A stretch of 64,000 nucleotides of DNA, taken from contig NZ_CP107929.1 in assembly GCF_036017915.1 (NCBI RefSeq), forward strand, positions 6,685,001 to 6,749,000, written 5' to 3'. The notes beneath the pieces were generated by a model, which ran no database searches, was not told the DNA's origin, and was given only the letters and a program-made list of their open reading frames with translations. Below are positions 38,297 to 48,045 of this stretch, piece by piece. The translations under genes were made by a program, and so were the position numbers. This DNA comes from Micromonospora sp. NBC_00421. Lineage in GTDB: Bacteria; Actinomycetota; Actinomycetes; Mycobacteriales; Micromonosporaceae. Position 1 is the first letter of the stretch. Each line of letters begins with the position of its first letter.

Positions 38297-40699
38297 ATGC
38301 ATCCTCTCTTCGACATCCCCGCGTCCCCGCCCGCGCCCGAGCCCGCGTCGGTTCCGCCGCGTCGGCCCGGCCCGGCCCGCCGCCTCGACCCGCAGGAGCT
38401 GGTGGAGGGCCTGAACAGCCCGCAGCGGGACGCGGTCACCCACTCCGGCTCACCACTGTTGATCGTGGCCGGGGCCGGCTCCGGCAAGACCCGGGTGCTC
38501 ACCCACCGGATCGCCTACCTGCTCGCCGCGCGGGACGTCCACCCCGGCGAGATCATCGCGATCACCTTCACCAACAAGGCCGCCGGTGAGATGAAGGAGC
38601 GGGTGGCCCACCTGGTCGGCCCGCGCGCCCGGCTGATGTGGGTGTCGACGTTCCACTCCGCCTGCGTACGCATCCTGCGCGCCGAGCATGAGCATGCCGG
38701 TCTGAAGTCGACCTTCTCCATCTACGACGCCGACGACTCCCGTCGGTTGATGCAACTGGTCGCCCGGGAGCTGGATCTCGACCCGAAGCGCTACCCGGCC
38801 CGGGGGCTGGCCGCCCAGGTGTCCAACCTGAAGAACGAGCTGGTCGACCCGGAGGAGTTCGCCGGCCGGGCGAAGGGGCCCAACGAGCGGGCCCTGGCCG
38901 AGTCGTACACGCTCTACCAACGGCGGCTGCGCGAGGCGCACGCGTTGGACTTCGACGATCTGATCATGACGACGGTGCACCTGCTCCAGTCGCACCCGCA
39001 CGTCGCGGAGAGCTACCGTCGCCGGTTCCGGCACGTCCTGGTCGACGAGTACCAGGACACCAACCACGCGCAGTACACCCTGATCAAGGAGCTGGTCGCC
39101 GGCACCGAGGGGATCGCGCCGGCCGAGCTGTGCGTGGTCGGCGACGCCGACCAGTCGATCTACGCGTTCCGGGGTGCGACGATCCGCAACATCCTGGAGT
39201 TCGAGCGGGACTTCACCGATGCCCGGACGATCCTGCTGGAGCAGAACTACCGCTCCACCCAGACCATCCTCAACGCGGCCAACGCGGTGATCGACCGGAA
39301 CACCTCCCGCAAGCCGAAGCGGCTGTGGAGCGACGCCGGGGCGGGCGAGCAGATCGTCGGCTACGTCGCCGACACCGAGCACGCCGAGGCCGACTGGGTG
39401 GGCCGGGAGGTCGACCGGCTGGTCGACGCGGGGGAGACCCGCCCCGCCGACGTCGCCGTCTTCTACCGCACCAACGCCCAGTCCCGGGTCTTCGAGGAGG
39501 TGTTCATCCGGGTCGGCCTGCCCTACAAGGTGGTCGGCGGGGTGCGCTTCTACGAGCGCAAGGAGGTCCGTGACGCGTTGGCCTACCTGCGTGCGGTGGT
39601 CAACGACGACGACACGGTGAGCCTGCGCCGGGTGTTGAACACCCCCCGCCGGGGCATCGGTGACCGGGCCGAGGCGTGCGTCGAGGCGCTCTCCAGCCGG
39701 GACCGGATCTCCTTCGGCGCGGCGCTGCGCCGGGCCCGGGACGCGCCGGGCATCTCCACCCGGGCCGCCAACTCCATCGGCGAGTTCGTCGCGCTGCTCG
39801 ACGACGCCCGCGAACTGGCCGAGGAGGGCACTCCGGAGGACGTGCTGGAGGCGCTGCTGACCCGGTCGGGCTACCTGACCGAGCTGGAGGAGAGCCTCGA
39901 CCCGCAGGACGCCGGCCGGGTCGACAACCTCCAGGAGCTGGTCAGCGTCGCCCGGGAGTACACCGAGCGGATCGAGGCGCTGGGCGAGGACGGCGAGCGG
40001 GCCACCCTGGCCGGCTTCCTGGAGCAGGTGGCGCTGGTCGCCGACGCCGACCAGATCCCTTCCGACGACCCCGACCACCAGGGCGTGGTCACCCTGATGA
40101 CCCTGCACACCGCCAAGGGCCTGGAGTTCCCGGTGGTCTTCCTGACCGGCCTGGAGGACGGCGTCTTCCCCCATCTGCGCTCGCTGGGCGACACCCGGGA
40201 GCTGGAGGAGGAGCGCCGGCTGGCGTACGTGGGGATCACCCGGGCCCGGCAACGGCTCTACCTGTCGCGGGCGGTCACCCGCTCGGCCTGGGGGCAGCCG
40301 TCCTACAACCCGCCGTCGCGTTTCCTGGAGGAGTTACCGCCGGAGCTGGTCCGCTGGGAGCGCACCGAGGGGACGTACACCTCGTGGGCCGGTGGGGGCG
40401 GCGGCGTCGGCGGCCGTGCGGACCGCGCGTCGGGCGGTCGCGGGGGCTTCACCGGCGGTACGCCGCGGGCGGCGGAGCTGGCGAAGCGGATCGGGGTGGA
40501 CGCCAGTCGGCTGGCCACCGCCAGCGAGCTGCCACAGGGGCCGAAGGTGTCGGCCGGCGACCGGGTCAACCACCAGCGTTACGGGTTGGGCCGGGTGCTC
40601 GCGGTGGAGGGGCACGGGCCGAGTGCCCGGGCGCAGATCGACTTCGGCGACCAGACCATGTGGCTGGTGCTGCGGCACGCCCCGCTCGACAAGCTCTGA
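38297..40699 (+). CDS. pcrA: ATP-dependent 3'-5' DNA helicase PcrA/UvrD
   Basis: 800 residues, SF1A helicase for replication restart and nucleotide-excision repair. Motifs in order: Q-motif LNSPQRDAVTH, Walker A VAGAGSGKTRVLTHR, Ia ITFTNKAAGEMKER, Walker B FRHVLVDEYQDTNHAQY, III VVGDADQSIYAFRGA, IV LEQNYRSTQTILNAAN, V VTLMTLHTAKGLEFPVVF, VI EERRLAYVGITRARQRLYL. The C-terminal Tudor-like segment GDRVNHQRYGLGRVLAVEG would bind RNA polymerase. An N-terminal Pro-rich extension of about 30 residues precedes the core. Full family length. Confidence 0.97.
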   Translation: MHPLFDIPASPPAPEPASVPPRRPGPARRLDPQELVEGLNSPQRDAVTHSGSPLLIVAGAGSGKTRVLTHRIAYLLAARDVHPGEIIAITFTNKAAGEMKERVAHLVGPRARLMWVSTFHSACVRILRAEHEHAGLKSTFSIYDADDSRRLMQLVARELDLDPKRYPARGLAAQVSNLKNELVDPEEFAGRAKGPNERALAESYTLYQRRLREAHALDFDDLIMTTVHLLQSHPHVAESYRRRFRHVLVDEYQDTNHAQYTLIKELVAGTEGIAPAELCVVGDADQSIYAFRGATIRNILEFERDFTDARTILLEQNYRSTQTILNAANAVIDRNTSRKPKRLWSDAGAGEQIVGYVADTEHAEADWVGREVDRLVDAGETRPADVAVFYRTNAQSRVFEEVFIRVGLPYKVVGGVRFYERKEVRDALAYLRAVVNDDDTVSLRRVLNTPRRGIGDRAEACVEALSSRDRISFGAALRRARDAPGISTRAANSIGEFVALLDDARELAEEGTPEDVLEALLTRSGYLTELEESLDPQDAGRVDNLQELVSVAREYTERIEALGEDGERATLAGFLEQVALVADADQIPSDDPDHQGVVTLMTLHTAKGLEFPVVFLTGLEDGVFPHLRSLGDTRELEEERRLAYVGITRARQRLYLSRAVTRSAWGQPSYNPPSRFLEELPPELVRWERTEGTYTSWAGGGGGVGGRADRASGGRGGFTGGTPRAAELAKRIGVDASRLATASELPQGPKVSAGDRVNHQRYGLGRVLAVEGHGPSARAQIDFGDQTMWLVLRHAPLDKL

Positions 40700-40705
40700 G
40701 CGGTC

Positions 40706-40731
40706 GGCCCCGCCCCGGTCGGGGCGGGGCC
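40706..40731. terminator. Hairpin terminator between pcrA and the M23 gene
   Basis: A perfect 11-bp stem GGCCCCGCCCC / GGGGCGGGGCC with a 4-nt loop lies between convergent genes and serves either strand. Confidence 0.7.
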
Positions 40732-40747
40732 GTAGCAGCGGCCTGAC

Positions 40748-41656
40748 TCAGCAGGCCACGTCGATGCCCCGGGCGCGCAGGAACGGCGCCGGGTCGATCT
40801 GGTTCCACATCTGCCCCTGGTGCACCTCGAAGTGCAGGTGGGGGCCGGTGGAGTCACCTGTGGAACCCTCGTAGCCGATCACCTCGCCGACGCCGACCCG
40901 GTCGCCGACGGCGACCTTCAGGCTGCTCTGGTGGGCGTAGTGGGTCAGGTAGCCGTTGCCGTGGTCGAGGAAGACCGAGACGCCGTAGCCGTCCCCGACG
41001 TCGCCCGCCTTGACCACCGTTCCTGCCGCGGCGGCGTGGATCGGGGTGCCGGCCGGCAGGGCGAAGTCGATGCCGGCGTGCAGGGCACCCCCCCGTTGGC
41101 CGTAGCAGGAGGTGATCTCGGCTCCCGCCATGGGGATCACCCAGGACGGCTTCGGCTTCGGCTTCGGTGTGGCCGTCTTCTTCGCGACGACCTTCGGCTT
41201 CGTGGCGACCTTCGGCCTGGCGGGGGCCCTCTTCGTCGGCGCGACCGTCGGGATGGGGCTGGCGGAGGTCGGCCCGACGGTGGGGCTGACCGGGGCGGCC
41301 GGCTCCCGGGCGGACCGGTCGGCCCGGGTGGCGGCGTCGGCCCGCGCCGCGGCCTCCGACTGGGCCCGGGCGTCGAGCGCTACGGTCGCCGGCTCACCGG
41401 CGTCGCCGCCGTCGAGGGCGATCGCCGAGATCCCGGCCAGGGCCAGGGCGACCAGTGCGCCGGCACCGACGAGGGCGCGTCCACGCCGGGTCCGGCGTCG
41501 GTGCCGGATCACGGTGCCGGGCATCCCGGCGCTCCGGGCGGTACCGGCGGCGCTGTCGTGCCGGGAAGTGTCGTCGTCTCGGCAGCTGCTGTCGTCGCGG
41601 GGGGTGCTGTCGTTCCGGGATGTGTTGTCGTCCCGGCGGTGGCTGTGTTCCTGCAC
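40748..41656 (-). CDS. M23-family peptidoglycan endopeptidase (membrane-anchored)
   Basis: 302 residues. A hydrophilic, Asp/Arg/Ser-rich N-terminus of about 60 residues, one membrane segment (about 62-85), an Ala/Arg helix, a Lys/Pro linker and a C-terminal LytM domain. Zinc ligands are visible in HAGIDFALPAGTP and GPHLHFEVHQG. It would cleave peptide cross-links in the wall. A Cys is the last residue. An M23 gene follows pcrA in Streptomyces as well. GTG start with GAAGG 7 nt upstream. The N-terminal RDD(D/N)-type repeats are unusual. Confidence 0.92.
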   Translation of the reverse strand: MQEHSHRRDDNTSRNDSTPRDDSSCRDDDTSRHDSAAGTARSAGMPGTVIRHRRRTRRGRALVGAGALVALALAGISAIALDGGDAGEPATVALDARAQSEAAARADAATRADRSAREPAAPVSPTVGPTSASPIPTVAPTKRAPARPKVATKPKVVAKKTATPKPKPKPSWVIPMAGAEITSCYGQRGGALHAGIDFALPAGTPIHAAAAGTVVKAGDVGDGYGVSVFLDHGNGYLTHYAHQSSLKVAVGDRVGVGEVIGYEGSTGDSTGPHLHFEVHQGQMWNQIDPAPFLRARGIDVAC

Positions 41657-41873
41657 GGCGGACCTTCACACACTCAGGGGGTTCGGACCGGGACCATCCT
41701 GGGTGTCGAAACGGGTCGGCGACGGTGCGGGTACCGGCGGGTAGCCTCAGCCGCCCGCGACGCTGCCCGACTATGCCCCGCCCTCGGGGCGTCTGACCAG
41801 TTGTCCGATAGTGGTCGACCGTGTCCTCGGTCACACTGCGGCATGTGACGCAGCAGACATGGCCGCACGAAGA

Positions 41874-41901
41874 ACCGCCCGGATCGGCAGATCCGGGCGG
41901 T
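41874..41901 (-). terminator. Hairpin terminator after the second M23 gene
   Basis: A perfect 12-bp stem ACCGCCCGGATC / GATCCGGGCGGT with a 4-nt loop lies 21 nt past the stop; on the minus strand it is followed by TTCTTC. Confidence 0.75.
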
Positions 41902-41921
41902 CGACAGGCATTACCCAGGGG

Positions 41922-42638
41922 TCAGGAAGCGGCAGCCTCGGTGTAGTACGCCTCGACTTGCAGCTTGATGTCCACTCCGCGCTCCTGCAGCCACGGCACC
42001 GGGTCCAGAGGCTGGCCCTTGACATGGACCTCGAGGTGCAGGTGCGCGCCGTAGGAGTGGCCGGTGTTGCCGACCAGGCCGAGCTGGTCACCCGCCTTGA
42101 CCTGCTGGCCCTCGTGCACGCTCACCGCGGAGGAGTGGCCGTAGATGGCCTCGCTGCCGTCGGCGTGCTGCACGATCACCGCGTAGCCGTAGCCGCCGAA
42201 CCAGCCGGCCTTGGTGACCGTGCCGGAGTGGATGGCCACGTACGGGGTGCCCTCGGGCGCGACCAGGTCGATGCCGGTGTGCAGCTTGCCCCACCGCACG
42301 CCGTACGGGGAGTTGAAGTCGTAGCCCTGCATGGGCAGCAGCCACGGGTCCTGCTCGCTGGCCCCCGCCTCGGCATCCCGGGCATTGTCCCGGGTGGCCC
42401 GGTCGGCGGCGTCGGCACGCGCGGCGGCGTCCTGGCTGGTGATCGAGGCCTGCCGGAGCTCGTCGAGGACCGACGGGCTGACGCTCTTGGCGTCCGGCAT
42501 CGCACCCGCGCCGAGCGCGACGATGCCGGCGCCGACGAATGCGGTGGTGACCACCGCCGCGTAGCGGCTCCGCGGGGGCGTGGGTACGCGGCGACGGCCG
42601 CGATATCTATCGGGCTCAGACGACAGGCGCTGGCGCAC
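41922..42638 (-). CDS. M23-family peptidoglycan endopeptidase
   Basis: 238 residues. A basic N-terminus, a signal anchor (about 28-50), an Ala/Asp/Arg helix (about 60-95) and a LytM domain with HTGIDLVAPEGTP and GAHLHLEVHVKG as metal-binding motifs. The fold order matches the neighbouring M23 protein, so the two probably arose by duplication. GTG 42638 is chosen because GGAGGG (42649-42644) is 5 nt away. The 385-nt upstream region is long for such a gene and contains a hairpin. Confidence 0.92.
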   Translation of the reverse strand: MRQRLSSEPDRYRGRRRVPTPPRSRYAAVVTTAFVGAGIVALGAGAMPDAKSVSPSVLDELRQASITSQDAAARADAADRATRDNARDAEAGASEQDPWLLPMQGYDFNSPYGVRWGKLHTGIDLVAPEGTPYVAIHSGTVTKAGWFGGYGYAVIVQHADGSEAIYGHSSAVSVHEGQQVKAGDQLGLVGNTGHSYGAHLHLEVHVKGQPLDPVPWLQERGVDIKLQVEAYYTEAAAS

Positions 42639-43023
42639 GCACACCCTCCGTTGTCGGGGATCCGATGCCACCTCCGACCGTTCGGTGCAGTTCATCGAAC
42701 GGTCGTCGGTAGCGTCATCACCCGTCCGTGGACCTGATGACAACCGTGGACACGTTAGCCCTCCACCGCTCCCGTCACAAGCGGAAGCGCCGAACCGGCG
42801 ATTCGTTCTGTCCGTTTACGTCCATCATTGTCATAGCTCCGGCCACCGGACGGCTGTCCCCCTTCCTGCCCGTTCGTCGCGGACAGTGACCGTTCGGCGG
42901 AGGCGTCCGGCTTCCGGGTGGCCCGCCGGGAGGGTAGGGGTCCGGCCCGGGTTTTCCACACCTGCCCAGTCGGGTTACCGTTCGTTCAGCTGGTGACCGC
43001 GGAGCCGTGGAAGGTGTGCGCTG
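42639..43023. other. Divergent spacer between M23 and IcmB-like genes
   Basis: No gene is supported. It holds an inverted repeat (GACCGTTCG at 42676-42684 with CGAACGGTC at 42696-42704) near the M23 start. A comparatively AT-rich stretch around 42790-42840 (TCCGTTTACGTCCATCATTGTCATAG) is a likely promoter zone. I looked for a ydaO/c-di-AMP riboswitch, which often precedes wall hydrolases in actinobacteria, and did not recognise one. Confidence 0.4.
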
Positions 43024-43428
43024 ATGAACTCTCGTATCCGGGTAGTCGTCGCGAAGCCGGGCCTCGACGGCCACGACCGGGGTGCCAAGGTGGTGGCGCG
43101 CGCCCTGCGTGACGCCGGCATGGAGGTCATCTACACCGGTTTGCACCAGACCCCGGAGCAGATCGTCGAGACCGCCATCCAGGAGGACGCCGACGCGGTC
43201 GGCCTCTCCGTGCTCTCCGGCGCGCACATGACGCTCTTCCGCCGGGTGCTGGAGCTGCTCGCCGAGCGGGACGCGCGGGACATCGTCGTCTTCGGTGGCG
43301 GCATCATCCCCGACGCCGACCTGCCCGAGCTGGTGGAACTCGGCGTCAAGAAGATCTTCACGCCGGGCGCGACCACCCAGTCGATCGTCGAGTGGGTCCG
43401 CGCCAACGTGGCCCAGCCGGTCGCCTGA
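43024..43428 (+). CDS. Cobalamin-binding subunit of an acyl-CoA mutase (IcmB-like)
   Basis: 134 residues: a stand-alone B12-binding domain. The lower-ligand motif D-x-H-x-x-G is in [18 protein letters not shown], followed by [10 protein letters not shown] and [27 protein letters not shown]. It resembles the small subunit of isobutyryl-CoA mutase, whose gene occupies the same place in Streptomyces, or the B12 part of methylmalonyl-CoA mutase. It needs a catalytic large subunit that is not in this window. GGAAGG precedes the ATG. Proximity to sucCD links it to succinyl-CoA metabolism. Confidence 0.9.
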   Translation: MNSRIRVVVAKPGLDGHDRGAKVVARALRDAGMEVIYTGLHQTPEQIVETAIQEDADAVGLSVLSGAHMTLFRRVLELLAERDARDIVVFGGGIIPDADLPELVELGVKKIFTPGATTQSIVEWVRANVAQPVA

Positions 43429-43530
43429 CGGTCCCGGGCGCGTCGCACCCTGTTCGTCCGCCGATGGCGGTGCGCCAGGGTGCCGCCGTTCAGTCGTGCC
43501 GCGGCCCCGGCGGCGAATCCGGGCAGGGTG

Positions 43531-43565
43531 AAGGGCCGGACGCACCCCTCACACGCCCGGCCCTT
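43531..43565 (+). terminator. Hairpin downstream of the IcmB-like gene
   Basis: AAGGGCCGGACG (43531-43542) pairs with CGCCCGGCCCTT (43554-43565), one G-U pair, about 100 nt after the stop. Confidence 0.6.
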
Positions 43566-43771
43566 CTATGCACGATGCCCCGCCGCCACCCCTCGACCGA
43601 CAGGGCATCGGCCGCTCCCGTCTTCGCGCTGACCAGCGCTCCGACATCAGACTCAACGACGCCCGTACGGTGGGGTTACGCATCACGTGGGACAACCTGT
43701 GGACGGTTCTGTGCCGTCGGCGAGTCGTCGAGGGCGCGCTGTGCATTACCGCACACCGCGCACCCGCTCGG

Positions 43772-43799
43772 TTGCCGCCGGTGCCCACCTCGCTAGGCT
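43772..43799 (+). promoter_or_regulatory. sucCD promoter
   Basis: TTGCCG (43772-43777), a 16-nt spacer and TAGGCT (43794-43799) give a housekeeping-type promoter, with a leader of about 100 nt before sucC. Confidence 0.55.
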
Positions 43800-43903
43800 G
43801 CGGCCAATGGCCTGTTTCAACTGATGACAGGCGTCAACGGAGTTTCCACAACGCTGGCGGCGGCGCGACGGCGCGCCGCAGAGACGGGACGGGACGCGCA
43901 ATC

Positions 43904-45082
43904 GTGGACCTGTACGAGTACCAGGGGCGGGACCTGTTCGAGCGGCACGGCTTGCCTGTGCTCGCCGGCGGCGTCGCCACTACCCCGGAGGAGGCCCGCG
44001 CGATCGCCGAACGCCTCGGCGGTCGGGTGGTCGTCAAGGCGCAGGTGAAGGTCGGTGGCCGAGGCAAGGCCGGCGGCGTCAAGCTGGCCGAGGGCGCCGA
44101 CGAGACGGTGGCCAGGGCCACCGACATCCTCGGCATGGACATCAAGGGTCACACCGTCCACAAGGTCATGATCACGGTGACCGCGGACGTGGCCGAGGAG
44201 TACTACTTCTCGTACCTGCTCGACCGGGCGAACCGCACCTTCCTCTGCATCGCCAGCGTCGCCGGCGGCATGGACATCGAGCAGGTCGCCGCCGACACCC
44301 CCGACAAGGTGGTCAAGGCCCCGATCGACGCGGTCGAGGGCGTGGACGAGGCGAAGGCCCGGGAGATCGTGGACGCGGCCGGTTTCCCGGCCGAGGTCGC
44401 CGACCAGGTCGTCGCGGTAGCGGTGGGGCTGTGGAAGGCGTTCGTCGCCGAGGACGCCACCCTGGTCGAGGTGAACCCGCTGGCCACGACGGGCGACGGC
44501 ACGCTCCTGCTGCTCGACGCCAAGATCACGCTGGACGAGAACGCCGGCTTCCGGCACCCGGACCACGAGGCCCTGGTCGACCAGGCCGCGGTGGACCCGC
44601 TGGAGCAGGCCGCCAAGGAGAAGGACCTCAACTACGTCAAGCTCGACGGCGAGGTCGGCATCATCGGCAACGGCGCGGGTCTGGTCATGTCCACCCTCGA
44701 CGTGGTGGCCTACGCGGGTGAGCGGCACGGCAACGTCAAGCCGGCCAACTTCCTCGACATCGGCGGTGGCGCGAGCGCCGCGGTGATGGCCAACGGTCTG
44801 GAGATCGTGCTCTCCGACCCGTCGGTGCGCAGCGTCTTCGTCAACGTCTTCGGCGGCATCACCGCCTGCGACGAGGTCGCCAACGGCATCATCCAGGCGC
44901 TGGCCCTGCTGGAGGAGCGCGGCGAGAAGGTCACCAAGCCGCTCGTCGTCCGGCTCGACGGCAACAACGCGGAGGCCGGTCGGGCGATCCTCGACGGCGC
45001 CGGGAACCCGCTGGTGCAGCGGGTCGACACCATGGACGGCGCGGCCGAGCGGGCCGCCGAGCTGGCAGCTGCGGGGGTCTGA
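43904..45082 (+). CDS. sucC: Succinyl-CoA synthetase beta subunit (ADP-forming)
   Basis: 392 residues. An ATP-grasp subunit that binds nucleotide and succinate; with SucD it interconverts succinyl-CoA and succinate in the TCA cycle. [16 protein letters not shown] is the standard N-terminus and fixes the GTG at 43904. [18 protein letters not shown] is the ATP-grasp loop, [12 protein letters not shown] the metal site, and NIFGG-type [14 protein letters not shown] the C-terminal signature. The SD is weak (GGGACG). sucD follows after 2 nt. Confidence 0.97.
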   Translation: MDLYEYQGRDLFERHGLPVLAGGVATTPEEARAIAERLGGRVVVKAQVKVGGRGKAGGVKLAEGADETVARATDILGMDIKGHTVHKVMITVTADVAEEYYFSYLLDRANRTFLCIASVAGGMDIEQVAADTPDKVVKAPIDAVEGVDEAKAREIVDAAGFPAEVADQVVAVAVGLWKAFVAEDATLVEVNPLATTGDGTLLLLDAKITLDENAGFRHPDHEALVDQAAVDPLEQAAKEKDLNYVKLDGEVGIIGNGAGLVMSTLDVVAYAGERHGNVKPANFLDIGGGASAAVMANGLEIVLSDPSVRSVFVNVFGGITACDEVANGIIQALALLEERGEKVTKPLVVRLDGNNAEAGRAILDGAGNPLVQRVDTMDGAAERAAELAAAGV

Positions 45083-45084
45083 CG

Positions 45085-45972
45085 ATGGCGATCTGGCTGA
45101 CCAAGGAATCCAAGGTCATCGTGCAGGGGATGACCGGGTCCGAGGGTTCCAAGCACACCCGGCGGATGCTCGCCGCCGGCACCTCGGTCGTCGGTGGCGT
45201 GAACCCGCGCAAGGCCGGCACCACCGTCGACTTCGACGGCACCGAGCTGCCGGTCTTCGCCTCCGTCGCGGACGCGATGCGGGAGACCGGGGCGGACGTC
45301 ACGGTGATCTTCGTGCCGCCGCAGTTCACCAAGGGCGCGGTGATCGAGGCGATCGACGCGCAGATCCCGCTCGCCGTGGTGATCACCGAGGGCGTGCCGG
45401 TGCACGACACCGCCTCGTTCTGGGCGTACAACGTGGCCAGGGGCGAGCAGACCCGGATCATCGGGCCGAACTGCCCCGGCATCGCCTCGCCGGGCGCCTC
45501 CAACGCGGGCATCATCCCGGCCGACATCACCGGCTCCGGCCGGATCGGCCTGGTCAGCAAGAGCGGCACGCTGACCTACCAGATGATGTACGAGCTGCGC
45601 GACATCGGCTTCTCCACCTGCGTCGGCATCGGCGGTGACCCGATCATCGGGACCACCCACATCGACGCCCTGGCCGCGTTCGAGGCCGACCCGGACACCG
45701 ACGCGATCGTGATGATCGGTGAGATCGGCGGCGACGCCGAGGAGCGGGCCGCCGACTTCATCAGGGACAACGTCACCAAGCCGGTGGTCGGTTACATCGC
45801 CGGCTTCACCGCGCCCCCCGGCAAGACCATGGGGCACGCCGGCGCGATCATCTCCGGCTCGGCGGGCACCGCCGAGGCCAAGCAGCAGGCGCTGGAGGCG
45901 GTCGGCGTCAAGGTCGGCAAGACCCCGACCGAGACCGCCAGGCTGATGCGGGAGCTGATGTCCGGCCGCTGA
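45085..45972 (+). CDS. sucD: Succinyl-CoA synthetase alpha subunit
   Basis: 295 residues. A CoA-binding subunit carrying the phosphohistidine. [16 protein letters not shown] and [10 protein letters not shown] are the CoA-binding N-terminal motifs, [11 protein letters not shown] and [14 protein letters not shown] the middle, and [21 protein letters not shown] holds the active-site His. Starts 2 nt after sucC, so an obligate operon. Confidence 0.97.
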   Translation: MAIWLTKESKVIVQGMTGSEGSKHTRRMLAAGTSVVGGVNPRKAGTTVDFDGTELPVFASVADAMRETGADVTVIFVPPQFTKGAVIEAIDAQIPLAVVITEGVPVHDTASFWAYNVARGEQTRIIGPNCPGIASPGASNAGIIPADITGSGRIGLVSKSGTLTYQMMYELRDIGFSTCVGIGGDPIIGTTHIDALAAFEADPDTDAIVMIGEIGGDAEERAADFIRDNVTKPVVGYIAGFTAPPGKTMGHAGAIISGSAGTAEAKQQALEAVGVKVGKTPTETARLMRELMSGR

Positions 45973-46095
45973 GCCACCGACCGTACCGCCCCTGTCACCC
46001 GGGGCCGGGCCGCCGAGCGGGCGGCTGGGTCGCCGGGCCCGGCACCGGCGGGCGACAGGACCACCGAGGGGGTCGACCGGAGACGGTCGGCCCCC

Positions 46096-46362
46096 TCAGT
46101 TGTTGTTCCAGAGCGGGTACGTCCCGCTGGCCCGCCAGATCGCGGTGCCGATGATGTTGATCACGCCGAACGCGATGGCCAGGTAGCCGAGGACCGGCGA
46201 CTGGCCGTACCGTTTGGCGTCCCGGATCGACAGATAGCCGAAGATGATGCCCAGGATGCCGCAGCAGATCAGGCCGAGGACGATGCCGAGCACCCCCCAG
46301 AGCGTGGTGCGGTCCCGCCCGGCCGCAGCCGGCGGCGGGGGCGGTGGGTACCCAGCGTTCAC
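46096..46362 (-). CDS. Small DUF4190-like membrane protein
   Basis: 88 residues. A Pro-rich N-terminus is followed by two membrane helices around a GILGIIFGYLSIRDAKRYGQSP loop with a Cys pair (LICCGILG), the layout of DUF4190 proteins. Function unknown. The GTG start has GGAGGAA close upstream. It converges on sucD and is divergent from the PerM-like gene. A larger relative is encoded at 48128-48715. Confidence 0.85.
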   Translation of the reverse strand: MNAGYPPPPPPAAAGRDRTTLWGVLGIVLGLICCGILGIIFGYLSIRDAKRYGQSPVLGYLAIAFGVINIIGTAIWRASGTYPLWNNN

Positions 46363-46518
46363 GACTTCCTCCGGACGGTCGGTGCCGCGACTTCGGTCGC
46401 GTCCCTGCGCCGAGGCTAGACCGGATCGGCGCCCGACGGCGGTGGATCACGGAACTCGCCGGGTCCGCGCGGGTCCGACGGGCAGCCACCACCGGTCCGA
46501 CGTGCCAGAGTAGAGCCG

Positions 46519-47952
46519 ATGTCCTCGAACACCCCTGATCAGCCGCGCCGTCCCGCCGGTGTCCGTGCCGGCGGTAGGCCGCCCGGTCGCGCCGGTGGCC
46601 CCCGGGTGCCCGCCCCCCGTCGGCCGGAGCAGTCCGGGCGCTCCCGGGCGCCGCTGCCGGTCGCCGCCGGGGTGGCCGCCGCGGGTGCCGCCCTCACCTC
46701 GTACCTGCCGGTGGCGGTGGTGCTCGGGGTGGCCCAGTTCAGCGAGGACGCCGGCTCGGTGGTCGGTGCGCTGCGCGCCGGGCTGGCCGGTTGGCTGCTC
46801 GGGCACGGTGTGCCGCTGCAGACCACCGCAGGCCCGCTCGGCCTCGTCCCGCTGGCGCTCGCCGCGCTCGCGTTCTGGCGGCTGGGCCGGGCCGGGGTGC
46901 ACACCAGCCGGGCGGTGGGCGCGCGCGGTGGCCGGTCACCCCGGCAGGCCGTCGCCGTCGCCGTCGCGGTCGGCACCGGGTACGCCCTGTTCGGCGTCCT
47001 GGCCGCGCTGCTGGTCGACCACGCCGGACTGCGGGTCTCCCCGGTCCGGTCCGGGGCCACCCTGTTGCTCTTCGGCACGCTGGCCGCCCTGGTCGGGGCG
47101 GTCCGCACCACCGGCGTGGCAGGACTGTTCGCCGCCCGCGCGCCGGCGGTGCTGCGCGACGGCGTCCGCACCGGCCTGGTCGCCGGTCTGCTGCTGCTCG
47201 GGGCCGGTGCCGGCGCGGCCGGGCTGGCGGTGGCGACCGGTGGGGGAGACGCCGCCGACCTGATCGGGGCCTACCGGACCGGGGTCGCCGGCCAGGCCGG
47301 CATCACCCTGGTCAGTCTGGCCTACGCGCCGAACGCCACCGTCTGGTCGACCGCCTACCTGCTCGGTCCCGGATTCGCCGTCGGCACCGACACGGCGGTG
47401 CGGCTCAGCGAGGTCTCCGTCGGGTCGCTACCGGCCGTACCACTGCTCGCCGGCCTGCCCAGCGGCCCGGTCGACGGGCTCGGGGCGGTGCTGCTGGCGG
47501 TGCCGGTGCTGGCCGGCATGACGGCGGGTTGGCTGCTCGGCCGCCGGCTGCTGCGCCCGGACGGTGACGACCGGGTCGCCGCGAGCTGGTCGGCGCTGCT
47601 CGGCCCGGCTGCCCTCGCCGGGCCGGTGGTCGGCCTGGTCGTCGGGCTCGCCGCGGCGGCCTCCGGCGGCCCGCTCGGCGGCGGCCGGCTGGCCGAGATC
47701 GGCCCGGTGCCCTGGCAGGTGGCGGCGGTGGCGACCGCGGTGGTGACGGTCGGCGCGCTGCTCGGGGCCGCCAGCGCCAAGGTCCTCGCCCGCCCGTCGT
47801 CCGGTCCCCGCCCGTCGGCCCGGTCCCGCCCGCCTGCCGACCGGTCCCGCCCGCCCGCCGACCGGTCCCGCCCGCCCGCCGACCGGCCCCGGGCGACCCT
47901 CGATCTGCCCGGTGCGTCCCAGGACAGGCCGTCCCGGCCGGTGCGTGACTGA
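46519..47952 (+). CDS. DUF6350 / PerM-like multi-pass membrane protein
   Basis: 477 residues. An Arg/Pro-rich cytoplasmic N-terminus (about 1-45) and about eight to ten membrane helices. In Mycobacterium tuberculosis perM (Rv0955) lies between sucCD and purNH as here; PerM supports cell division under stress. Features include GAYRTGVAGQAGITLVSLAYAPNATVWSTAYLLGPGF, a conserved loop of the family. The C-terminal tail carries three 7-residue repeats (DRSRPPA type; DNA repeats at about 47819-47884). The start ATG at 46519 has no good SD. Confidence 0.87.
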   Translation: MSSNTPDQPRRPAGVRAGGRPPGRAGGPRVPAPRRPEQSGRSRAPLPVAAGVAAAGAALTSYLPVAVVLGVAQFSEDAGSVVGALRAGLAGWLLGHGVPLQTTAGPLGLVPLALAALAFWRLGRAGVHTSRAVGARGGRSPRQAVAVAVAVGTGYALFGVLAALLVDHAGLRVSPVRSGATLLLFGTLAALVGAVRTTGVAGLFAARAPAVLRDGVRTGLVAGLLLLGAGAGAAGLAVATGGGDAADLIGAYRTGVAGQAGITLVSLAYAPNATVWSTAYLLGPGFAVGTDTAVRLSEVSVGSLPAVPLLAGLPSGPVDGLGAVLLAVPVLAGMTAGWLLGRRLLRPDGDDRVAASWSALLGPAALAGPVVGLVVGLAAAASGGPLGGGRLAEIGPVPWQVAAVATAVVTVGALLGAASAKVLARPSSGPRPSARSRPPADRSRPPADRSRPPADRPRATLDLPGASQDRPSRPVRD

Positions 47953-48045
47953 CCGCCCGCCCCCCGCACCGCCCGGGTCCCGGTTGCCGGTGCCCGAGCG
48001 CCGGTCCGACGTCCCCGACGCTGGCAGGTGACGGTCGCGGGCAGG

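Noticed and set aside
37661..38443. A Gly-Thr-Glu-Ala repeat protein encoded through the 12-bp array on the minus strand
   Set aside because: The frame is open only because the unit length is a multiple of three; flanks show no domain, signal or SD, and it overlaps the pcrA start.
42639..43023. c-di-AMP (ydaO) riboswitch upstream of the M23 gene
   Set aside because: The leader is long and the gene type fits, but the conserved ydaO sequence blocks could not be recognised by eye; a covariance-model search would decide.
43568..43903. N-terminal extension of SucC by 112 residues
   Set aside because: The in-frame upstream sequence covers the promoter and shows no similarity to SucC, whose N-terminus [12 protein letters not shown] starts at 43904.
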